A DNA stretch of 6,605 nucleotides from Candidatus Cloacimonadota bacterium (lineage in GTDB: Bacteria; Cloacimonadota; Cloacimonadia; Cloacimonadales; TCS61): NCBI GenBank assembly GCA_023133395.1, contig JAGLWO010000427.1, forward strand, positions 1-6,605, written 5' to 3'. The position numbers were made by a program, and so were the translations under genes. Positions 1 to 5,494 of this stretch are shown here, piece after piece. The notes under the pieces were generated by a model that searched no databases, was not told where the DNA came from, and worked only from the letters and a program-made list of their open reading frames with translations. The first letter of the stretch is position 1. Each line of letters opens with the position of its first letter.

Positions 1-1
1 T

Positions 2-223
2 TATATTCTTGATTTTTTCTGTCCCAGATTAAAATTTGGAATTGAGATTGACGGAGAAAGTCATGATGAACAGGTAGAATATGATAAAAAGAGAACATCG
101 AATTTGAATGAGATTGGAATAAGGTTAATTCGCTATTCAAATGCTGATGTGATGTGTAACCTGGAAGGTGTTTATCTTGATCTGGAAGAAAGGATTAAAA
201 AACGAGAAAAGGAATTGCAATAA
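2..223 (+). CDS. DUF559 domain-containing protein (Vsr-like nuclease fold), 3' end only
   Basis: The frame is open from base 2 and ends at TAA 221-223, leaving 73 C-terminal residues; the start lies outside the window. The fragment carries the signature of DUF559 (PF04480), a small domain related to the Vsr and restriction-endonuclease fold: LDFFCPRLKFGIEIDGESH, then a YDKKRT block, then IRLIRYSNADV and a closing helix (NLEGVYLDLEERI). In this family the Asp of the LDF strand and the acidic IEID strand occupy PD-(D/E)XK-like positions, and both are present. Members are usually about 110-130 residues, or the C-terminal part of a larger protein, so the missing part may be only 40-60 residues. 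The cellular role is not established; a nuclease activity is inferred from the fold. TPR gene A begins 137 bp downstream in the same direction, with hairpins between, so shared transcription is possible but unproven. Confidence 0.85.
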   Translation, partial: YILDFFCPRLKFGIEIDGESHDEQVEYDKKRTSNLNEIGIRLIRYSNADVMCNLEGVYLDLEERIKKREKELQ

Positions 224-238
224 TAAACCCCCTTTAAT

Positions 239-257
239 TCCCCCTTACGAAGGGGGA
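239..257. repeat. C-rich/G-rich palindrome 1 (8-bp stem)
   Basis: TCCCCCTT (239-246) and AAGGGGGA (250-257) are perfect inverted arms around ACG. A second C-run, CCCCCTTT, lies just upstream at 228-235. The hairpin starts 16 bases after the DUF559 stop, but no T-run follows, so it is not a standard intrinsic terminator. It resembles short dispersed intergenic palindromes found in many AT-rich genomes; that resemblance is by eye. Confidence 0.75.
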
Positions 258-260
258 CAG

Positions 261-286
261 GTTCATGCTCCCCTTGTTAAGGGGAG
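261..286. repeat. C-rich/G-rich palindrome 2, first copy of a direct repeat
   Basis: CTCCCCTT (268-275) and AAGGGGAG (279-286) are perfect arms around GTT. The unit begins GTTCATGCTCCCCTT and recurs 50 bp downstream at 311. Each copy is therefore both a hairpin and one arm of a direct repeat. Confidence 0.8.
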
Positions 287-310
287 AAAAGAAACGAAGT
301 TTCCAGAGGG

Positions 311-336
311 GTTCATGCTCCCCTTTGTAAGGGGAG
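311..336. repeat. C-rich/G-rich palindrome 3, second copy of a direct repeat
   Basis: CTCCCCTT (318-325) and AAGGGGAG (329-336) are perfect arms around TGT. The first 15 bases of the unit (311-325) are identical to 261-275, and the loop is TGT instead of GTT. The hairpin ends 12 bases before the ribosome binding site of TPR gene A. A degenerate copy, split by 20 bases, lies upstream of TPR gene B. Confidence 0.8.
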
Positions 337-348
337 ATGTCGTTAGGC

Positions 349-355
349 AGAGGGG
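349..355 (+). promoter_or_regulatory. Ribosome binding site of TPR gene A (fixes the start at 361)
   Basis: AGAGGGG lies 5 bases before the ATG at 361. The same motif at the same 5-base spacing precedes gene B (2494-2500), and both proteins then begin MKK plus a hydrophobic stretch. This argues against the longer in-frame start at 337, which sits in the hairpin arm and would add eight residues ahead of the signal peptide. Confidence 0.75.
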
Positions 356-360
356 TTAAT

Positions 361-2262
361 ATGAAAAAATTTATTATCATTTTAATTTTATTTTCAACAG
401 TTTATTTAAGTTCCAAAACCTTCATTCGGGAATACACATACCAGGCAAGTGAAGCAGATGGCAAGATAACTTCCCGGGCTATAGCATTAGAACAGGTTAA
501 GAGACTCCTTCTTGAAGAACTTGGAGTATATGTATATATACGCTCGACTTTGCAAAGTGAAGAAATTGAAATTAGCAGAGAAGTTAAGAAACTAACAGCA
601 AAGCAGATTGAGGCTCTTTCTGCTGGTATAACTGAAACTAAAATAATTGAAGAAAACTGGAATGGTGAAATATATTACATTAAAGCTGAAATTGCAGCAG
701 ATGAAAACGATTTGATAAAACGACTGGATATTATTATTGCAGATAAAGAAAAAACTAAGCAGCTTGAATATTCCCGAAAGCGAACAGAAAAAGCTTTTGC
801 GGAAATTGAAAAACAAAAAAATGAACTTGCAAAGACAAAAGATGAAAATGAAAAATTACAACTACAGAATGGATATAACAAGAGTAGTAACAAGCTATCA
901 GCAGAAAATTGGTTTCAAAAGGGATTTTTTTCCCAGGAAACAAATGACTTGAATAAGGCAATTTTGTTCTACCAAAAAGCTATTGAAATCAATCCTGAAT
1001 TTCAAGTTGCATACTATAAATTGGGTAATATATACAGAAGTATTGGTAATAATGACAAAGCATTAGAGTGTTATAAAGAAGCTGTTAAAATTGATCCTGA
1101 ATATGCTGAAGCATTTTCTAATAAGAAACAGCTTATCTCAGATATTAAGGAAAAGGAAAAGATTGCTCATTATAAGGAGATTATCAATAATGATCCTGAA
1201 AATTTAGATGCTTATTTGAATTTGGGAAATATTTATACATCTAAAAAAGACTATGGAAAGGCAATTTTTTACTATAATCAGGTTATAAAAATTGATTCTA
1301 AATTTGTAGATGCTTATTACCAAATAGGTAATATTTATTTATTACTATATAACTATGATAAAGCAATTAAATATTTTAAAAAATTAATTAACCTTAATCC
1401 CGAAAATGAATCAATATATAAAGATTTGGGAGATATTTATAAACAAAAACAGAATTTTTATATGGCTAAGAAATATTATCAGAAAGCAATTGGTATAAAT
1501 CCTAATAACTCGATACTTTATCAGAACCTGGGAGTTATTTATGAAATTATAGGTAAACATGATAAGGCGATAGAATGTTATCAGAAAGCTAAATTTCTAA
1601 ATCCTAATTATGCAAATACATACTACAATTTGGGAATTACATATTTTGATAAAGGTAACTATAAAAAAGCGGTAGAGTGTTATCAGAAATCTATATTGCT
1701 CAATCCTGATTATGCAGATGCATACTGTAATATGGGATATGTTTATTATAAAAAAGGCAGCTATAAAAGAGCGATAGAATATTATCAGAAAGCTATATCT
1801 CTCGATCCCAATTATAAAGATGCATACTATAATATGGGAATTACATATTTTGATAAAGGTAACTATAAAAAAGCGATAGAATGTTATCAGAAAGCTATAT
1901 CTCTCGATCCTGATTATGCAGATACATACTACAATATGGGACTTGTTTATGATGATAAAGGAAACTATGATAAAGCGATAGAGTGTTACCAGAAAGCTAT
2001 ATCACTCGATCCTGATTATGCGGATGCATACTTCAATATAGGAATTATAAATTGTGATAAAGGAAACTATGACAAAGCGATAGAATCAAACCAGAAAGTT
2101 ATATCTCTCAATCCTGATTATGCAGATGCATACTTCAATATGGGATTTGCATATTCGAAAAAAGATAGTTTAGACAAAGCAATAGAGTGTTTTCAGAAAG
2201 CAGCAAGATTGGGGAATATGAATGCTCAGGGTTTTTTAAGAGAGAAAAGAATTTCTTGGTGA
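361..2262 (+). CDS. Exported TPR-repeat protein A (FlgT_N-like domain, coiled coil, 13 TPRs)
   Basis: The product is 633 residues. Residues 1-19 are a Sec signal peptide (MKK, then a hydrophobic core, then S-S before KTF), so the protein should act in the periplasm or envelope. Residues about 20-125 form an alpha/beta domain (SRAIALEQVKRLLLEELGVYV, a long helix, then NGEIYYIKAEI). That order resembles the N-terminal domain of FlgT/LPP20-like envelope proteins; the match is by pattern and is inference. Residues about 130-178 are a charged coiled coil. Residues 181-621 hold thirteen 34-residue TPRs, nearly all with the consensus A-Y-N-G-Y...A...Y-KA...P; TPR3 (249-281) is degenerate and one residue short. 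The last repeat ends in a capping sequence (ARLG), as in gene B. TPR arrays bind protein partners; the partner is unknown. Compared with B and C there is a two-residue IR insertion at GVYVY-IR-STL, within a run of TATATA, suggesting slippage. The start at 361 is chosen by RBS and paralogue agreement. Confidence 0.88.
   Translation: MKKFIIILILFSTVYLSSKTFIREYTYQASEADGKITSRAIALEQVKRLLLEELGVYVYIRSTLQSEEIEISREVKKLTAKQIEALSAGITETKIIEENWNGEIYYIKAEIAADENDLIKRLDIIIADKEKTKQLEYSRKRTEKAFAEIEKQKNELAKTKDENEKLQLQNGYNKSSNKLSAENWFQKGFFSQETNDLNKAILFYQKAIEINPEFQVAYYKLGNIYRSIGNNDKALECYKEAVKIDPEYAEAFSNKKQLISDIKEKEKIAHYKEIINNDPENLDAYLNLGNIYTSKKDYGKAIFYYNQVIKIDSKFVDAYYQIGNIYLLLYNYDKAIKYFKKLINLNPENESIYKDLGDIYKQKQNFYMAKKYYQKAIGINPNNSILYQNLGVIYEIIGKHDKAIECYQKAKFLNPNYANTYYNLGITYFDKGNYKKAVECYQKSILLNPDYADAYCNMGYVYYKKGSYKRAIEYYQKAISLDPNYKDAYYNMGITYFDKGNYKKAIECYQKAISLDPDYADTYYNMGLVYDDKGNYDKAIECYQKAISLDPDYADAYFNIGIINCDKGNYDKAIESNQKVISLNPDYADAYFNMGFAYSKKDSLDKAIECFQKAARLGNMNAQGFLREKRISW
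1612..2223 (+). repeat. Six 102-bp tandem TPR-coding units with a 204-bp superperiod
   Basis: TPRs 8-13 of gene A are similar at the DNA level in 102-bp steps. Unit 8 (from 1621) and unit 10 (from 1825) are the closest pair, with about nine mismatches in 102 bases by eye and a shared run covering ATTTTGATAAAGGTAACTA. Unit 9 between them differs more. The alternation shows that a two-TPR block was duplicated. The first seven TPRs of the gene are much more diverged, so expansion was at the 3' half. Confidence 0.75.
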
Positions 2263-2353
2263 GTAACTCAAAACTCCTGCTTTAAGAAAGGAAAAAGGAT
2301 AAAGGAAAACGTAACTCAAAGCTCCCGCTTTGAGAAGGAAAAAGGATAAAAGG
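2263..2353. repeat. Two tandem copies (48-bp period) of a GTAACTC hairpin repeat
   Basis: Copy 1 (2263-2305) starts at the base after the gene A stop; copy 2 is 2311-2353. Each runs GTAACTCAAA, CTCC, GCTTT, then an AGAAGGAAAAAGGATAAAGG-like tail. Copy 2 has perfect arms CTCAAAGC (2315-2322) and GCTTTGAG (2327-2334) around TCCC. Copy 1 has two mismatched pairs and looks decayed. The same hairpin recurs at 5476-5494 before TPR gene C. No T-run follows, so termination is not supported. Confidence 0.8.
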
Positions 2354-2381
2354 AACTAGATCTATTTACCTGCCTTTTAAT

Positions 2382-2422
2382 CGACTTTTTTGATTTGGCA
2401 TGACCAGATCGAGAAAAAAGCG
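2382..2422. repeat. Imperfect inverted repeat in the A-B intergenic region
   Basis: CGACTTTTTTGATTTGG (2382-2398) and CCAGATCGAGAAAAAAGCG (2404-2422) pair around CATGA with one G-T wobble, a two-base bulge and a one-base bulge. It could be a decayed relative of the other intergenic palindromes or a weak transcript hairpin. Apart from this and the repeats on either side, nothing else is visible in the 243 bp between genes A and B. Confidence 0.45.
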
Positions 2423-2505
2423 AAGTTTATAGAGGGATTAATGCTCTACTTTGTACGTGTCTGGTTATCGACGGAAGGGGAGAAGTCGCAGGCAGAGGGG
2501 TTTAT
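2418..2505 (+). repeat. Leader block of TPR gene B, homologous to leader of gene A
   Basis: It matches 292-360 except for a 20-base insertion at 2456-2475, placed exactly in the loop of what is a perfect hairpin in the A copy. The left arm has also mutated (CTCTACTT), so the stem is lost. The ribosome binding site AGAGGGG (2494-2500) and its 5-base spacing to the ATG are unchanged. Confidence 0.7.
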
Positions 2506-3666
2506 ATGAAAAAATTAATCATTATTCCAATTTTAATTTCTGCAGTTTGTCTAAATGCCAAAACCTTCATCCGGGAATATATATACAATGCCAGTGATGC
2601 AGATAGTAAACTTTCTTCACGGACAATAGCGCTGGAAGAGGTTCAGCGACTTCTTCTGCAGGAGATCGGGGTGTATGTTCATTCCACGATCCAGAATGAA
2701 ACCATGGAAATTAGCGGAGAACTGAAAGAACTTACATCCAAACAGGTGGAAGTAATGACTGCTGGTGTTACCCAAACCAAGATTCTTGAAGAACAATGGA
2801 ATGGAGAGATATATTACATCAAAGCAGAGATAGATGTTGATGAGGACGAAGTTCTAACAAACATCGATGCAGTCATACAGGATGAAGAAAAAACTGCACA
2901 ACTGGAAGAATCCAATACAAAGACAGAAGAAGCACTCAAAGAAATTGAAAGATTAAAGGGAGAACTTGTAGAAACCAAAGACGAAATGGAAAGAATGAAA
3001 CTGAAGGAAGAATACACTAAAACCAGCAACCAGCTTTCAGCAGAAGAATTTGTTAAAAATGGTCATACTGCTTTTATCTCAGGGAATAATGAAAATGCAA
3101 TAGCTCTGTATAAAAAAGCATTGGAACTCAGTTCAGAAGACGAACGAATTTATTACAATATAGGTCTCATTTTACTCAGGCAGAAAAAAATCGATAAGGC
3201 TATGGAATTCTTTGAAAAAGCAATCAAAACAGATCCGAAATTCATAAGAGCTTACCTTGGTGTTGCAGGAATTTACCTTCTAAAAAAGGACATTGAAAAA
3301 GCCCGGGAATATTACAATAAAGCATTGAAAATTGATCCGGATAATGCATTGATATACTTCAGTTTAGGGAAAGTTTTTAATCTGAGTGGAAAATATGGAA
3401 AAGCCATCGTTAGTTTACTCAAAGCGATTGAGCTTGATCCTAAACTTTTAAGGGCTTACAGTCAGTTAAGTTTTTCATATTATATGTTAAAAAAATATGA
3501 AAACTGCATAAAAGTAAGCGAAAAAGCAATTGAGATTAATCCCCGATTCGGAGAAGCCTATTTTAATATTGGAAGTGCATATAAAGCACTTGATCAGATA
3601 AAGAAAGCAAGAGGGTATTTTAAGAGAGCTGAACAATTAGGCTTTAAACCAGAGAAAAGAGATTAG
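2506..3666 (+). CDS. Exported TPR-repeat protein B (FlgT_N-like domain, coiled coil, 6 TPRs)
   Basis: The product is 386 residues, a shorter and more diverged paralogue of A and C. Residues 1-18 are a signal peptide ending in LNA before KTFIREY, a good signal peptidase I site; the Cys at 16 is not in a proper lipobox. Residues about 19-122 are the FlgT_N-like domain (SSRTIALEEVQRLLLQEIGV, then NGEIYYIKAEIDVDEDEV). Residues about 128-176 are coiled coil. Six TPRs follow at 179-212, 213-246, 247-280, 281-314, 315-348 and 349-382, with the last ending AEQLG like the cap in A. Unlike A and C, the repeats are not alike at the DNA level, so this array is old. It probably acts as a periplasmic scaffold with an unknown partner. 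The start is supported by AGAGGGG 5 bases upstream. Confidence 0.88.
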   Translation: MKKLIIIPILISAVCLNAKTFIREYIYNASDADSKLSSRTIALEEVQRLLLQEIGVYVHSTIQNETMEISGELKELTSKQVEVMTAGVTQTKILEEQWNGEIYYIKAEIDVDEDEVLTNIDAVIQDEEKTAQLEESNTKTEEALKEIERLKGELVETKDEMERMKLKEEYTKTSNQLSAEEFVKNGHTAFISGNNENAIALYKKALELSSEDERIYYNIGLILLRQKKIDKAMEFFEKAIKTDPKFIRAYLGVAGIYLLKKDIEKAREYYNKALKIDPDNALIYFSLGKVFNLSGKYGKAIVSLLKAIELDPKLLRAYSQLSFSYYMLKKYENCIKVSEKAIEINPRFGEAYFNIGSAYKALDQIKKARGYFKRAEQLGFKPEKRD

Positions 3667-3719
3667 ATAAAAGAACTTGGGAAGGAAAGCAAATAATACT
3701 CTCCTTCAAATAGCTCATA

Positions 3720-3737
3720 TTTTCATTAAAATGAAAA
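3720..3737. promoter_or_regulatory. Candidate HipB operator 1
   Basis: TTTTCATT (3720-3727) and AATGAAAA (3730-3737) are perfect 8-bp arms around AA. The 17-mer TTTCATTAAAATGAAAA recurs exactly at 3782-3798. Paired palindromes in front of a gene for an XRE regulator are the usual sign of autoregulation; HipB of E. coli binds several palindromic operators before its own operon. Binding here is inference. Confidence 0.65.
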
Positions 3738-3743
3738 AATAGC

Positions 3744-3771
3744 TTGCATTGGAATTTAGTGCTTGTAATTT
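3744..3771 (+). promoter_or_regulatory. Candidate sigma70-type promoter of the hipBST-like operon
   Basis: TTGCAT (3744-3749) and TAATTT (3766-3771) lie 16 bases apart, between the two operator candidates, which suits repression. The -10 match is weak. An alternative is TTGACT at 3772-3777 as -35, but its -10 would be poor (AAAATT, 3795-3800) and transcription would start almost at the ATG. Confidence 0.35.
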
Positions 3772-3781
3772 TGACTCAGAA

Positions 3782-3798
3782 TTTCATTAAAATGAAAA
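3782..3798. promoter_or_regulatory. Candidate HipB operator 2
   Basis: This is an exact 17-base copy of operator 1, 61 bp downstream (about six helical turns, so on the same DNA face). It has 7-bp perfect arms around AA. It ends two bases before the GGAG ribosome binding site (3801-3804) of hipB, so a bound repressor would cover the transcription or translation start region. Confidence 0.65.
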
Positions 3799-3809
3799 TT
3801 GGAGTGTAG

Positions 3810-4019
3810 ATGGATCAAAAAGAACTAGGTAAAATAATCAAAGATAGGAGAAAAAGTTTAAATATCAATCAGCAGTCATTTAGCGAGATATCAGGAATTG
3901 CACATCATACTCTCAGCGATATTGAATCAGGTAAAGGTAATCCTACTTTTGCTGTACTAATGCGAATACTTGATGTTTTAGGTTTAGATATAAAAATTGA
4001 AGTGAAGGATAATGAATAA
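3810..4019 (+). CDS. hipB: HipB-like XRE-family regulator of a hipBST-type toxin-antitoxin operon
   Basis: The product is 69 residues, an almost bare Cro/C1-type helix-turn-helix domain. The motif runs from about residue 18 to 57: INQQSFSEISGIAHHTLSDIE, then SGKGNPTFAVLMRILDVLGL, which is typical of HipB-like XRE proteins. The tail DIKIEVKDNE can form the C-terminal strand that pairs in HipB dimers. It should bind the two palindromes upstream and repress its own operon. In the tripartite E. coli system HipB contributes to repression and complex formation, while HipS is the main antitoxin. GGAG at 3801-3804 sits 5 bases before the ATG. The stop overlaps the next start by one base (TAATG), so the genes are translationally coupled. 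Confidence 0.88.
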   Translation: MDQKELGKIIKDRRKSLNINQQSFSEISGIAHHTLSDIESGKGNPTFAVLMRILDVLGLDIKIEVKDNE

Positions 4020-4345
4020 TGTCTGCAAAAGGACGAGTTTATCAGAAAGGAAGATTTGCCGGGATCTTAGAGAAAAAGGGAAGTGAATACATCTTCGTTT
4101 ATGATGATGATTTTCTGAAGGATGAAACTACAAAGTCCATAAGTTTAACTCTTCCAAAAAAGAAAAAGAAGTTCAAATCTCCTTACCTATTTTCATTTTT
4201 CTTTGGACTTCTTGCTGAAGGAATAACAAAGGAAATCCAATGCAAAAAGTTAAAGATCGATCCTGATGATCACTTTGAAAGACTATTGAAAACAGCTAAG
4301 TATGATACAACTGGTTCTGTTACAATCGAGGAAATAAATGAGTAA
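4019..4345 (+). CDS. hipS: HipS-like antitoxin (stand-alone HipA N1 domain)
   Basis: The product is 108 residues and matches the N-terminal subdomain of HipA (Couple_hipA/HipA_N1) as a separate protein: GRVYQKGRFAGILE, YIFVYDDDFL, SISLTLP, LFSFFFGLLAEG, then a helical end with DTTGSVTI. In HipBST of E. coli O127:H6, HipS neutralises the kinase HipT by inserting a conserved Trp into its active site. This protein has no Trp anywhere. Where many HipA-N1 proteins have EG followed by W, it has EG-Ile (Ile69). From memory, Bacteroidota homologues read EGVNK...LQC here, close to this EGITKEIQC, so it probably belongs to that Trp-less branch. A ribosome binding site (AAGGA, 4005-4009) lies inside hipB. 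The 3' end overlaps hipT by 8 bases. Its role as antitoxin is inferred from family and order. Confidence 0.85.
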   Translation: MSAKGRVYQKGRFAGILEKKGSEYIFVYDDDFLKDETTKSISLTLPKKKKKFKSPYLFSFFFGLLAEGITKEIQCKKLKIDPDDHFERLLKTAKYDTTGSVTIEEINE

Positions 4346-5312
4346 ATGTCTTGGATGCCTGAAGGAAATTACAGAAAATAATTACTGTTCTGCATGTTTA
4401 CGTAACTTATTTGATAACAATAAAAATATTAAACCAATTTTATATTTTGATAAAAATGAGTTTCTGAAAATACGAACTGAACTTGCAGATAGAATTTCAA
4501 TCTCTGGTGTCCAGGATAAGATTTCATTGAAGATAGAAAATAATGAATTAATTCCGACAGAGAAGAAAGGTTTGTATATTCTTAAACCTGTTTCTGTAAA
4601 TCCTGTTCCTCAATTCACGGAAGAAATTCCTGCTAATGAACATCTTACCATACAGATCGCAAAACAAGTTTTTAAAATGAAGACTGCTGAAAATGGACTG
4701 ATACATTTTTCTGATGGTGAATTGGCGTATATTACAAAACGTTTTGATAGAGTAAATGGAAATAAACTCAGGCAAGAAGATTTTTGCCAGTTGCTGAATG
4801 AAACACCAGAGAACTCAGGTAAAAAATATAAATATGATAGCAGTTATGAAGAAGTTGGAAAAATGATTCATTTTTTTCTTGCTGCTTCAAAAATTGAAGT
4901 TGAAAAATTCTATCTGCAGGTTCTATTTAATTATGTTTTTGGGAATGGAGATGCACATCTGAAAAATTTCTCGATTATCGAAAGTTCGTATGGGGATTAT
5001 ATACTATCTCCAGCATATGATCTTATTAATACCTCAGTTCATTTTCCTAATGAGACTCGAATGGCACTCGATCTTTTTAATAATTTCGAAACAAAAAGTT
5101 TTAAAATTAATGGTTTTTATAAAAGAATAGATTTTGTTAAATTTGCAGAAAAGTTACGAGTTAAATGGGATAGAGCAGATAGATTTATAAATGATTTTAA
5201 AATGAAAAAAGATATGGTTATTGAATTGATAAATCGTTCGTTTCTTAAAGATAATGCAAAAGTCAGATATTTGGGAATTTTTGAGGATAGACTAAAGGCG
5301 ATAAGAGATTAA
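4338..5312 (+). CDS. hipT: HipT-like Ser/Thr kinase toxin (HipA C-terminal kinase)
   Basis: The product is 324 residues, similar to HipT (about 335) and shorter than HipA (about 440) because the N1 domain is encoded separately upstream. A Cys4 cluster (C4, C7, C17, C20) opens the protein. Next come the flexible Gly-rich loop SISGVQDK (Ser54, Ser56), corresponding to the two autophosphorylated serines of E. coli HipT; the ATP-contacting lysine in YILKP (Lys83); KRFDR (134-138); the catalytic loop GNGDAHLKNFS with Asp205 and Asn210; and the metal-binding AYDL (Asp228). All key kinase residues are present, so the toxin looks active. HipA phosphorylates GltX and E. coli HipT phosphorylates TrpS; the target here cannot be read from sequence, but an aminoacyl-tRNA synthetase is the first guess. 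The start at 4338 has GAGG at 4328-4331 and overlaps hipS by 8 bases, keeping toxin synthesis tied to antitoxin. Confidence 0.9.
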   Translation: MSKCLGCLKEITENNYCSACLRNLFDNNKNIKPILYFDKNEFLKIRTELADRISISGVQDKISLKIENNELIPTEKKGLYILKPVSVNPVPQFTEEIPANEHLTIQIAKQVFKMKTAENGLIHFSDGELAYITKRFDRVNGNKLRQEDFCQLLNETPENSGKKYKYDSSYEEVGKMIHFFLAASKIEVEKFYLQVLFNYVFGNGDAHLKNFSIIESSYGDYILSPAYDLINTSVHFPNETRMALDLFNNFETKSFKINGFYKRIDFVKFAEKLRVKWDRADRFINDFKMKKDMVIELINRSFLKDNAKVRYLGIFEDRLKAIRD

Positions 5313-5332
5313 ATAGATATGTTAGAAACTCA

Positions 5333-5383
5333 CCCTGCTGTCCCTCTCTTTGGTTAAAGAGAGGGAACATAAAAAATGCAGGG
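5333..5383. repeat. Nested palindrome downstream of hipT
   Basis: The inner hairpin has 11-bp perfect arms, TCCCTCTCTTT (5341-5351) and AAAGAGAGGGA (5356-5366), around GGTT. The outer arms CCCTGC (5333-5338) and GCAGGG (5378-5383) enclose it. The inner stem begins 28 bases after the hipT stop and is strong enough to protect a 3' end or aid termination, but the bases after it (ACATAAAAAATG) contain no T-run on the + strand. It looks like a dispersed palindromic element. Confidence 0.7.
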
Positions 5384-5393
5384 AGAAACGTAA

Positions 5394-5412
5394 CTCGATC
5401 TGCTAGATCGAG
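5394..5412. repeat. CTCGATCT hairpin (variant of the GTAACTC family)
   Basis: CTCGATCT (5394-5401) and AGATCGAG (5405-5412) are perfect arms around GCT. It is preceded by GTAA, as in the CTCAAAGC hairpins at 2315 and 5476, and shares their outer CTC...GAG pairs, but the inner stem is different and still fully paired. Between this element and 5471 no other structure is seen. Confidence 0.65.
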
Positions 5413-5475
5413 ATCCGCCTAAGCAAAGTAAAACAAGAAGAATATTGCTACGGCGTGAAAAGAAGGATAAAGTAA

Positions 5476-5494
5476 CTCAAAGCTCCGCTTTGAG
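5476..5494. repeat. CTCAAAGC hairpin touching the gene C ribosome binding site
   Basis: CTCAAAGC (5476-5483) and GCTTTGAG (5487-5494) are perfect arms around TCC. It is the third copy of the GTAACTC repeat seen at 2263 and 2311. The last three bases of the 3' arm (GAG) run into GAGAAGGG (5492-5499), the ribosome binding site, which lies 5 bases before the ATG at 5505. Folding would therefore hold part of the site or present it directly after a stem. Confidence 0.7.

Larger units (their letters stand above)
292..360 (+). repeat. Leader block of TPR gene A, homologous to leader of gene B
   Basis: These 69 bases align with 2418-2505 upstream of TPR gene B. By eye there are about ten substitutions, one single-base gap and one 20-base insertion in the B copy. 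Shared segments include CGAAGTTT, AGAGGG, AAGGGGAGA and GGCAGAGGGG. Homology running across the start codon into the coding region means the duplication took the leader along with the gene. Confidence 0.7.

Noticed and set aside
239..336. Intrinsic terminators
   Set aside because: None of the hairpins is followed by a T-run on the + strand, nor were convincing T-tracts found after genes A, B or hipT.
168..359. 63-codon open frame on + strand overlapping the DUF559 end
   Set aside because: It overlaps the DUF559 gene in another frame, and its Pro/Gly-rich peptide is simply the translation of the C-rich palindromes.
337..360. ATG at 337 as the start of TPR gene A
   Set aside because: It would place eight residues before the signal peptide; the ATG at 361 has the same ribosome site, spacing and N-terminus as gene B.
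592..961. Antisense open frames opposite gene A (and the like at 2814-3029 and 5582-5972)
   Set aside because: They are Phe/Ser-rich complements of the Lys/Glu-rich coiled-coil coding DNA and recur opposite each paralogue because the sense strand is conserved.
2263..2353. CRISPR array
   Set aside because: Only two adjacent copies with almost no spacer, each internally palindromic, and no cas gene nearby.
3667..3719. Terminator after gene B from GAAGGA...TCCTTC
   Set aside because: A six-base stem with a long loop and no T-run is too weak to support.
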